From contig CM053162.1 of assembly GCA_028571685.1 (NCBI GenBank), positions 64,158,351-64,222,350 of the forward strand: a stretch of 64,000 nucleotides of DNA. The letters run 5' to 3'. Source of the DNA: Heterohyrax brucei (taxonomy: Eukaryota; Chordata; Mammalia; Hyracoidea; Procaviidae). Below the pieces are notes generated by a model. The model saw nothing but the letters and a program-made list of their open reading frames with translations, did not search any database and was not told the DNA's origin. Made by a program: the position numbers and the translations under genes. Below, one piece after another: positions 56,226 through 64,000 of this stretch (position 1 is its first letter; every line of letters begins with the position of its first letter).

Positions 56226-56744
56226 TACAAGGTCTGAGAATTAAGCCTGTGAACAGATTCATTTTATGGGCTATATCCCTCATTGCTGAATATCACTGTG
56301 GTCACCTCTGAAGTCCTCGACTTGGGAAGCTATGCACCAATGCCAGCACCTAGTCCCCCTTTCAAAGCAATTTTGGAACTCTTTCTAGAGTGGCCATTGC
56401 ACATGCTGGTATGACAGCAAGTTCCTGAACTTAACTGTATAGTTGTCTGTGAGGGAGTTTTTAGCCAGTAAACAGGTAACATTATTGGGACACCCTCCCT
56501 ACTGACCTAATCTGGCCTCCAATGATTTTTTCTTTACCCAAAGATAAAGACAATATTGAATGACATTCATTTTGATGACATTCAGGACATCAAGGGTAAT
56601 ACTGACCATAGCTCTGATGGCCATTTCACAAGAAGAGTTCCAAAACTGCTTTGAAGGGTGGACTAGGCACTGACATCAGTGCAGAGTTTCCCAAAGAGAG
56701 TACTTCAAAGGTGACCATAGGCATATTTACAGCAATGAGGTACG
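56226..56744 (+). mobile_element. Mariner remnant with long inverted terminal arms
   Basis: The outer left end 'acaaggtctgagaattaagc' is mariner-TIR-like and follows TA. The centre encodes the mariner transposase block around H-P-P-Y-x-P-x-L-A-S-N-D-F-F (about 56495-56536), holding the third catalytic aspartate of DD34D, with stops. The left arm 56278-56396 is the inverted complement of the right arm 56618-56740 (over 100 bp, roughly 80% alike). The outer right TIR is missing, apparently lost next to the following SINE. Confidence 0.83.
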
Positions 56745-56745
56745 T

Positions 56746-56907
56746 AACTAGTGGGGTAGTGATTAAGAGCTACAGCTGTTAACCAAAAAGTCAGTAGGTC
56801 AAATGCACCAGGTGTTCCTTGGAAATCCTACGGGGCAGTTCTACTCTGTCCTGTAGGGTAGTATGAGTCAGGATTGCCTGAATAGCAGTGAGTTTGGTTT
56901 GGGTCTA
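56746..56907 (+). mobile_element. AfroSINE
   Basis: 'tagtggggtagtgattaaga' head, 'gttaaccaaaaagtcagtag' body, 'aatagcagtgagtttggttt' tail, running into a microsatellite. Confidence 0.9.
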
Positions 56908-57188
56908 TCTCTGTCTCTATCTCTACCTCTATCTCCTCTGTCTCTATCTCCTCTATCTCTATCTCTATCATCTGTGTCTATCTCTGTGTCTGTCTCTATC
57001 TCTGTCTCTATCATCTCTGTGTCTATCTCTGTGTCTATGTCTATGTCTACCTCTATCTCTATCTCTGTCTCTGTCTCTATCCATATCACCTGTATCTGTA
57101 TCTATACCTATATTTCATATACACACACACATATGTATACACATAAATATATATATACACACATATATACACATATACATATATACAT
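56908..57188. repeat. (TCTATC)n/(TCTGTC)n then (TA/CA)n microsatellite
   Basis: Hexanucleotide-type pyrimidine tract 56908-57088, then alternating 'acatatatac' units to 57188. Open frames across it on both strands are translations of the repeat. Confidence 0.97.
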
Positions 57189-58690
57189 TTGAACTTTAGA
57201 TGGAGGTTTAAAGAACCAGCTTCTCAATGAAGTCAGTATACATATTGTTTTATGACATTGGTTAACAAACCCACGTATGTCAGCATTCTCCCATCTCAAT
57301 CTTGGGTTCCCTATTATCAGTTTTCCTTTTCCCTCCCACCTTCCAGTCCTTGTCCCTGGGCTGGTGTGCCCATTTACTGTCATTTTGTTTTATGGACCTG
57401 TCTAATCTTAGGATAAAGGTTGAACCTCAGAAGTAACTTCATTACTGAACTAAAAGGGTATCTAGGGACCATACTCTCAGGGTTTCTCCAGTCTCTGCCA
57501 GGCCAGTAAGTCTGTTCTTTCTTTTTGAATTAGAATTTTGTTCTGCATTTTTCTTCACCTCTGTCTAGGACCATCTATTGTGGTCTCTGTCAGATCAGTC
57601 ACTGGTGGTAGATAGCCACCGTCTAGTTGTACCAGTCACGGTAATTGTGGTCCAATAGTCGCCTGGGTATATTTCCCTTTTGTCTTTATTTTTCATCATT
57701 ATCCCTTGCTTCTGAGAGGGTAAGACCAGTAGAGTATCGTAAGTGGCCATTCACAGGCATTCTACTCACCGAAGTAGAATGTATAGCATTCTCTTTATAA
57801 AATGTTATGCCAGATGAAGTATTTTAAATAAAATATTTGCATCCCACTTTGGTGACTGGCATCTGGGTCTTAAAAGCCAGCCAGCAGCCATCTAAGAAGC
57901 ATCAACTGGTCCCAATCCACCTGGAGCTGAGGAGAATGAAGGACATCAAAGACCTAAGAAAAACATGAGCTCAAGTCACAGAAAGGGACATGTAAACTGG
58001 AGACTATATTAACACGAGACTGGAAGAGCTAGATGGTTCCCAGTTGTCACCAATGACTGCCCTGACAGAGAACACAACCAAGAATCCATGACATAGCACC
58101 AAAAAAAATGGAGTGCAAAACTCAAACCCTATTCAAAAGACCAGATTGGGTGGTCTGACAGATTGGAGGGCCCCTGGGAGACATGGCCTCCAGCCTGTCT
58201 GTTAGCCTAGCAGTGAAAGCATTCTCGAAGCCAACTCTTCAGACAAAGATTGGTCTGGACTATATGTCATAAAATTATGTTGGAAAGAGTGTGCTTCATT
58301 GGTTAAGTACATACATAAGGCTAACTGGGCAGCTCCCATTTGGAGGAAAATTGAGAGGGCAGAGGGAAACAGGAGCTGGTAGAGTGGACCTGAAAAATAC
58401 AAGGTAGAAAGAAGGAATGCACTGTCACAGTGTGGGAAGAGAGACTAGCTACATAGAAATGGGTGTGTAAAACTTTGTATGAGAATTAAGCTAGATGTTC
58501 CCTAAGACCATGATACCCGTAACCATCAGCCCAGCAATTCATTCCCTCAGGGAGCTTAGATGTGTCTTTTGAGCTTCCATAACCTTGTCTTATGCAAGCT
58601 GTGTTGGCTTCCTTAGTATTATATGCTGCCTTGTCCTTCACTAACTATTCCACGAGAAATTTTCTCAAGATCTTTAGTATTTTGTTTTAG
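57189..58690. mobile_element. L1 3'UTR mosaic: antisense, sense, antisense
   Basis: 57189-57832 is antisense L1 3'UTR, from its 3' end inward ('gtgtgcccatttactgtcat', 'gtttctccagtctctgccag', 'cattctactcaccgaag'). 57840-58483 is sense 3'UTR of the same family ('gcatctgggtcttaaaagcc', 'agctagatggttcccagttg', 'ccaactcttcagacaaagat'). 58484-58690 is antisense again ('gctagatgttccctaagacc') and continues where 57832 stopped. The sense block therefore sits inside an antisense copy of the same 3'UTR. Confidence 0.82.
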
Positions 58691-58895
58691 ATAAATACAT
58701 GGATTTATCAGAAACAAATGCCATATTATTTTAATAATAGTAGGTCAACTGTGGTAATCATAAAACAAATACTTTTCAAAATTTGAAAGAAGTCAATGAC
58801 TCCAGAAATAGATTTCTTAATACCAGAATCTACTCAAGAATTTTGACCACCCAATCAGCAAGGTTGGTCCACTCACTATCAGGACCTTGGAATAT
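58691..58895. other. Intergenic DNA, nothing recognised
   Basis: A short gap between L1 and RTE. Confidence 0.45.
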
Positions 58896-59570
58896 GTATA
58901 TTGTTATTTGGTTCCCTGGAGTTGGTTCTGACTCACAGTGACCCTGTATACAATAGAATGAAATACTATCCAGCCCTACACCCGCCTTACAATTGTTGTT
59001 ATGCTTAAGGTCACTGTTGTAGACACTGTGTCAGCCCACCTCACTGAGGGTCTTCCTCTTTTTCCCTGACCCTTTATTTTGCCAAGCATTATGTCTTTCT
59101 CCATGAACTGGTTTTTCTTGATGATGTGCCCAAAATGTACAAGATATGTTCTTGCTATCTTTGTTTCTAAGGAATATTCTAGTTTTACTTCTTCTCATGC
59201 ATATTTTTTCATTCTTTTGGCAGTCCATAGTATACTCAGTATTCATCACTAACACCATTATTCAAAAGCCTCAGTTACTCTTCAGTCTTCCTTAGTCATT
59301 GTCTAGCTCTTGCATACACACGAAGCAAGAGAAATTCTCATGGCTTGGGTCAGACGCACCTTAGTCTTCAAGATGACTTCTTTTATGTTTAACACTTCAG
59401 AGAGGTCTTTTGCAGGCAGATTTGCCTAATACAGTGTGTATTTTCATTTCTTCATTGCCACTTCTGTGAGTGTTGATTGTGGATCCAAGTCAAATGAAAT
59501 CCTAGACAACCTCAAACTTTTCTCAATGTAGCATGATGTTGCTTCTTGGTCTGGTTGTGAGGATTTTTAT
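58896..59570 (-). mobile_element. RTE (BovB-like) LINE 3' end, antisense
   Basis: Collinear with 6118-6920: 'caattgttgttatgcttaag', 'tcttttggcagtccatagta', 'catggcttgggtcagacgca', 'tggatccaagtcaaatgaaa'. No open frame longer than 75 codons remains. Confidence 0.88.
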
Positions 59571-59579
59571 TTATATACG

Positions 59580-59760
59580 TATTGTCTCAGCTAATCTTCA
59601 CAAAAACCTATGAGGTAGGTGGTATTATCTTCATTTTTATATGTAAAACCAAGGCACTCAGAGGTTATATAACTTAGTCAAGATCAAGAAGCTACAAAGT
59701 GGAAGAGCCATGTTTATGACTAAGGCAATCTGCCTTCAAAGCTTAATCTCTGAACTAAGG
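59580..59760 (-). mobile_element. MIR SINE, antisense
   Basis: 'cctatgaggtaggtggtatt', 'ccaaggcactcagaggttat' and 'cttagtcaagatcaagaag' are the antisense MIR core in order. Confidence 0.85.
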
Positions 59761-60419
59761 CAATGTACTGCTTGCCGTATTTGAGGGGAGCACACCGTTA
59801 AGGGACAAAAGACTTCCTAAGAGCGTTTTATAAAGGTTACTTAGTTCATGGGAAACAAAAGAAAAAAAGAAATTGCTAGTACAAGGCAGAACACCATCAA
59901 GACATAAAATAGGCATTGGGGAATTAATTGAAATTTGGGAAAAAAAGTAATTCCATATCAAAGTTAGTATAATGAGCATTTAAGCTTTATAAGAGGAAAA
60001 TAGAAATGAGAAATATTTAGGATAGATTATAAGCTTTATAAGAGGAAAATAGATTATAAGCTTTATAAGAGGAAAATAGAAATGAGAAATATTGAGGATA
60101 GATTAAATCTTTGTTCTTAAGGTATAAAGCATTCCACACAAATTAATTTTCAACCTCTAAAAGTGTCATAAATTTTAACTATTTATGATGGTAATCTAAA
60201 TAAAGTCATACATATAGTGTGTGTATGAATGTGTATATGTATATACACTATATGTATCTATATATATTCTATTCTAGATGATAGGAAGTATAATTAAACT
60301 ATTTTGCTGTTCAGAATCAACACTGTAAATATCCATCCTGTTATCATATATTATTATAGCAGTTGGGAAATACAAGGTATAATTTGCCAATATCTAGCGT
60401 ATAGTTTAAAAATGAAACA
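59761..60419. other. Intergenic DNA with local tandem repeat and TA-rich run
   Basis: It contains the tandem repeat at 59979-60105 and a (TG/TA)-rich run at 60215-60275. No gene seen. Confidence 0.55.
59979..60105. repeat. Complex tandem repeat (48-bp and 27-bp units)
   Basis: 'taagctttataagaggaaaa' occurs three times (59981, 60029, 60056 approximately). The first and third copies extend with 'tagaaatgagaaatatt' and 'aggatagat'; the middle copy is cut short. Confidence 0.93.
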
Positions 60420-60600
60420 GTGGCCCCTGAATGAATTCTAACTCATGATGACCCCATGTCTGTCAGAATGACACTGTGTTCCACAGGGTTTTCAGTGATT
60501 TTTTTGGAAATAGATTTCCAGGTCTTTCTTCTGAGGCCTACAGACTAGAATGTCCAGTTTACTTCCACATGCATTAATGGTTTGCACCACCCAAGTTTTC
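60420..60600 (-). mobile_element. AfroSINE, long form, antisense
   Basis: Tail complement 'tgaattctaactcatgatga', linker 'agatttccaggtctttcttc', head complement 'ggtttgcaccacccaag'. Confidence 0.85.
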
Positions 60601-61705
60601 CATCTCATAGAAAATTATCTCTGCATATATTAGGTATGAAATTGGAGAAACAGATTGAGTCATCAAAAAATGCAACAATGGAAGTTAGGATTTTTTAATT
60701 TATTTGGCATGTAATGAAATTTAGAGTTCATTTATATAGCTCTCAACCAGGAGTTATATGACTGGGACTGGCTTTCAGGAAGTGCAATATATTGCTACAT
60801 ATAAGATGGATGAGAAGAGAAAATCAGGTACAGAGAGGAATTGACATGTTATTTAAATTGTCTAGGTGAAAGGCAATGGAGGTACAAATTAGAGTGTTAG
60901 ATAACTTAAAGGAGAAGTCTAATACAAGTGGTATTCCAGTTGCAGAATGAATAAGAAGTGAATGAGGAGAGGGAGAGTCAGAGATGACTGTGAGCCTTTA
61001 AGCCTGTAAGCGGGAGGTGAGTGGCAGTACTATTAAAAAGAAACATTGACATAAGAAGCCCTTTAACTTAGCTCCATCACAGCAGTCACTACTAAGACAA
61101 CTGTTCCATTTCTGAAAAGGGAATGATGGAATAGGGTTCCTCTTAAATCCTTTTCAGAGCTAAACTTTTATGGTGTTAGAAGAAAGGTTTGAAATTTGAA
61201 AATACAGACATTCCCCAGATGGTGAATCACATCCATCCTTGTGTAAGTCTTTAACGTGAGCAAGTTAGAGAAGCTGTATAGGGTTCTTCTTTAGCCTTAC
61301 TGTTACTGCAAGAAAAGGCTTGAAGTCCTTTCAATGATTTAAAAGCTATATGTGCAGTAAATGAAGGTGACCAAGTTGAATTGATTGTGAGTAGGAGCTG
61401 GTTCAATACTTTTAAAAGTTAGGACAAATTTGCATAACATTTAAAGAACAATGGTAAGTTGTCCTTAAGTTGAACATTCATAACCTGAGGACTAGCTTTT
61501 AACAGTGGAAGCTTAGAAGGAATGTAACGAGACAGGTTTTAGACACAGACGTTTGTAACAGCTTGCAAAATATCTCACTGTCATATCTGAACATTTTAAT
61601 ATAGCATTTATAAACATTCACTCACACTCACATATGAACAAAAATTTGGAGTTTCAGATAATTGAACTAACTCTTGTTTTTGTGTCTGTTTCACCCAGTG
61701 ACACC
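60601..61705. other. Intergenic DNA, nothing recognised
   Basis: No gene or element recognised. Confidence 0.45.
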
Positions 61706-61716
61706 TAATTTACTGA

Positions 61717-61897
61717 CAGAAACCCTGGTGGTGTAGAGGCTAACTGCTATATCTGTTTACCCAAAAGTCTGTGGTTCAAATCTGCCAAGTGCTCCTTGGA
61801 AACTCTATGGAGTAGTTCTTCTCTGCCCTGTGAGGTCATTGTAAATTAGAATTGACTCTACAGCACCATGTTTTGTTTGCTTGTTTGTTATTGTTGT
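61717..61897 (+). mobile_element. AfroSINE with near-perfect target duplication
   Basis: Head 'gaaaccctggtggtgtagag', body 'gtttacccaaaagtctgtgg', tail 'gactctacagcaccatgttt'. Flanks 'taatttactga' (61706-61716) and 'taattttactga' (61898-61909) differ by one T. Confidence 0.92.
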
Positions 61898-61909
61898 TAA
61901 TTTTACTGA

Positions 61910-62769
61910 AACAACTGCATCATTTTTGTTATTCAGTATGAGTAACTTCCTAAGTTTTAGTTTTAGATATAGGCTATACCTCCATAATTCCGGCTGACAA
62001 TCATCTATCCTTAAGAACACAGTAAAATACTTTCATAGCACTCCCCTGCTTCCATACATGGCAATAGAAAAACTTCTCATTTCCTTGAAGAATAGCTCAA
62101 ATGAATTCTTTCCTTTGTGTATCTGTGGGTCAGTGTGGTCTTTAAAAATCAGTGACTCAAATAATGAATGTAGTTCAGAGAAAATAATCTGGCTCAAAGT
62201 CAAGATGCACCAAAGTACTGTTCTTTCCTAATAATTCAACTTTCTACTGCTTGACTTCCTACACTCACTTGAAAATTTACATAATAGAGAAATGATAACT
62301 TTAGAGAATGTGCATATTTTCTTCAGCAGTATACAATGAAATCCCAGGTTACAAGGCCAGACTTTGCAGAGGGACACCAACTATCACCTTGTTTCTACCA
62401 CCTTCAGTTTCTCCCTCTTCAAACAGCATTAAAAATTCTTCCCAGAGCAATTTTTCTTTTACTCCATCACTCTGTGGCTGCAGAATTGACACTGTTTTCT
62501 CATTTCCTTACAGACCATTTGTAGACTCACTATCGCGACGGCACTTGGCTTGGCATCTCGCCTTCTTCAATGGCCCCAATTCCTGTTTACAATCAAATTA
62601 CTCTAATTTATTTCATTTTCCTTTGGAACCAACTTCTGATATAACAGTTTTCGACCAGTACAGGTGAAAAGTAGGGTCAAAATGTCAATGACTCTACTGC
62701 CTATACACCTTCCTGTGGGTTCCTTCCTCTGGCTAGACTGATTTTTCTACCTGAACAGTACAAGTCTTC
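61910..62769. other. Intergenic DNA with one short SINE tip
   Basis: It contains the 18-bp SINE tip at 62537-62554. A 119-codon frame (62308-62667, +) crosses that SINE tip and has no domain, so it is probably fortuitous. Confidence 0.45.
62537..62554 (+). mobile_element. 18-bp AfroSINE tip
   Basis: 'gacggcacttggcttggc' flanked by 'tatcgc' and 'atctcgc'. Imperfect flanks. Confidence 0.58.
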
Positions 62770-62982
62770 AAAAGTGTCATCCTACTGGCCTCTTGCTAGA
62801 GGGGAGTGGAGAGGGTGGAGAAGAGTGGGCAGGAGATTGTTAAGAGGATATGAGATCTATAGAACAGAATGGAGGAGGGTGCTGGTGAGGGGCAAGGAGA
62901 GTGGTGGGAGCTACACATAGGCGGGCATGCAAATTTAAACTGGATTGTACACTTTCACTCAATCACAATAAATAAATAAAAT
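62770..62982 (+). mobile_element. L1 3' tip, 5'-truncated
   Basis: Matches 3300-3516: 'gtcatcctactggcctcttg', 'caggagattgttaagaggat', 'ttgtacactttcactcaatc', then an 'aataaataaaat' tail. Confidence 0.88.
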
Positions 62983-63009
62983 GCCAAGTGCCAAGTGCTA
63001 TCTAGTCGG
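62983..63009 (-). mobile_element. 27-bp AfroSINE-like tip with 7-bp flanking repeats, in L1 tail
   Basis: Minus strand 'ccgactagatagcacttggc' then 'acttggc'. Flanked by 'ataaaat' at 62976-62982 and 63010-63016, in the A-rich end of an L1. Confidence 0.7.
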
Positions 63010-63016
63010 ATAAAAT

Positions 63017-63627
63017 ATATATACAAAAAAGTGTTACTCAAGGTTTTCCAATCCTCTGACCCTTCTGGGTGTACAGTGATCTCTATCTCCTTTATGATTC
63101 TACTGAACATCCTAGATTATTAAAATATTTATGCCTTACTGTCCTTCATTTGTTTTGCCCATCAGCTCTATCATCCAACTAGATTTTGATCCACAAAAAT
63201 AAGAAATTATTACCTTCTTTACTTAACAAATTGGTTAACACTTAGCTAAGTGGTAGGGAACATACTATGATCCACTCATAACCTGATTTCCCTAAAGACT
63301 TCTGCTTTTCTTTATGGTTATTGGCCAGCATTCTTTAGAGTAACAGAAACAACAGATTTTTTGGTAAGGGATGGGCTAATACAATCATGGGAGCCAGCAA
63401 GTGTGAAATCTGTAGGGTGGGTCAGCAAAGTGGAAACTGAGAAAAGTTTTCAAACTGCAGACACAAAACAGAGTATTTTCTTTTTCAGAATATCTTGGGT
63501 TTTGCTCTTGAAGCCTTTAGCAGTTTTCAAGAGACCATCTACATTTTCAAAGATAATATCCTTTACTTAAAGTGAATTGATTGATTATATCTATAAAGTG
63601 CCTTCACAGAACCACTTAGATTAGTGT
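63017..63627. other. Intergenic DNA, nothing recognised
   Basis: No gene or element recognised. A 69-codon frame at 63361-63570 is unremarkable. Confidence 0.45.
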
Positions 63628-63762
63628 TGGATTAAATAACTAAGTCTGCTAAGCGAAAGATTGGCAGTTTGAACCCACCAGGTGCTCCTTGGAAACTCTG
63701 GAGCAGTTCTTCTCTGTTGTATAGGATCACTATGAGTTGAAAATGACTAGATGGCAGTGTCA
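63628..63762 (+). mobile_element. AfroSINE, head eroded
   Basis: Body 'tctgctaagcgaaagattgg', 'ccaccaggtgctccttggaa', tail 'aatgactagatggcagtgtc'. Confidence 0.88.
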
Positions 63763-63849
63763 CCAAGCAAGGTTGATGGTCACAAGCATGATCATTATGA
63801 TAAAATAACAATGCCAGTTACCATTCTTTAAAAAAACAATTCCGCTAAA

Positions 63850-63990
63850 TAAACATAACATATTACAGTATAGACACTAGTGTAATTTAGATCATATGGA
63901 TGAGGACAAAAGCTCAAAGAATTAAGTTATTTGCCCCAAGGTTTCACAGAAAGCCTGTGAAAGTTGTTTAGACACGTAGAACTGAGTCCC
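63850..63990 (-). mobile_element. MIR SINE, antisense
   Basis: 'gatgaggacaaaagctcaaa', 'gttatttgccccaaggtttc' and 'cagaaagcctgtg' follow the antisense MIR core. Confidence 0.7.
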
Positions 63991-64000
63991 AAGTATGTGA

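Noticed and set aside
56863-57199. Serine/leucine-rich frames of more than 100 codons
   Set aside because: They are direct translations of a pyrimidine microsatellite.
62308-62667. 119-codon frame
   Set aside because: It runs through a SINE tip (62537-62554), so the frame is recent and fortuitous.
1-64000. CRISPR array, operon, plasmid or phage features
   Set aside because: The SINE, LINE and microsatellite content is that of a mammalian genome; no spaced identical repeats or bacterial gene order are present.

Overview
The window is eukaryotic, mammalian, AT-rich and made almost entirely of retrotransposon remnants. It most likely comes from an afrotherian, and a paenungulate such as an elephant is my best guess. 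The main evidence is dozens of copies of a tRNA-headed SINE with the body motif 'ctaaccaaaaggttggcag' and the tail 'gagtcggaatcgactcgac' (AfroSINE/PSINE type). These occur beside a BovB-like RTE LINE, active-looking L1 families and MaLR-type LTRs. I see no host protein-coding exon series, tRNA gene, rRNA gene or CRISPR. The longer open frames are LINE remnants, microsatellite translations or chance.

Layout. 1-3516: 3' half of an L1 (+) with reverse transcriptase, 3'UTR and A-tail. 3.6-6.1 kb: mostly single-copy sequence with one MIR and one long-form AfroSINE. 6.1-7.77 kb: antisense RTE with a SINE nested in it. 7.8-10.3 kb: mixed sequence with RTE and SINE pieces. 10.36-18.43 kb: a near full-length antisense L1, from 3'UTR through ORF2 and ORF1 region to 5'UTR, interrupted by three AfroSINEs and one solo LTR with a perfect 5-bp target duplication. 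20.4-26.06 kb: a sense RTE fragment, then an antisense RTE split by a 3.2-kb L1 whose 5'UTR is joined directly to the ORF2 reverse transcriptase. 27-42.6 kb: mostly single-copy DNA with scattered AfroSINEs, an L1 patchwork at 32.1-33.4 kb, an LTR-terminated polyadenylated retrocopy and a mariner remnant (40.45-40.82 kb). 42.9-52.55 kb: two ancient L1 bodies densely loaded with SINEs and one LTR. 52.6-56.2 kb: largely single-copy. 56.2-59.6 kb: a mariner with long inverted arms, a pyrimidine microsatellite, an inverted L1 3'UTR mosaic and another RTE. 59.6-64 kb: MIRs, SINEs and an L1 3' tip.

How the parts relate. The RTE is probably the autonomous partner of the AfroSINEs because they share a 3' end; L1 would have mobilised the A-tailed copies. 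All visible autonomous elements are dead (frameshifts, stops, catalytic Asp changes), so this is a fossil record of nested insertions. The most unusual signal is a set of very short (18-42 bp) copies of only the SINE 3' tip ('cacttggcttggc'). Five of them are flanked by perfect 6-11 bp direct repeats, as if the retrotransposition machinery had inserted only the last few dozen bases of the element.
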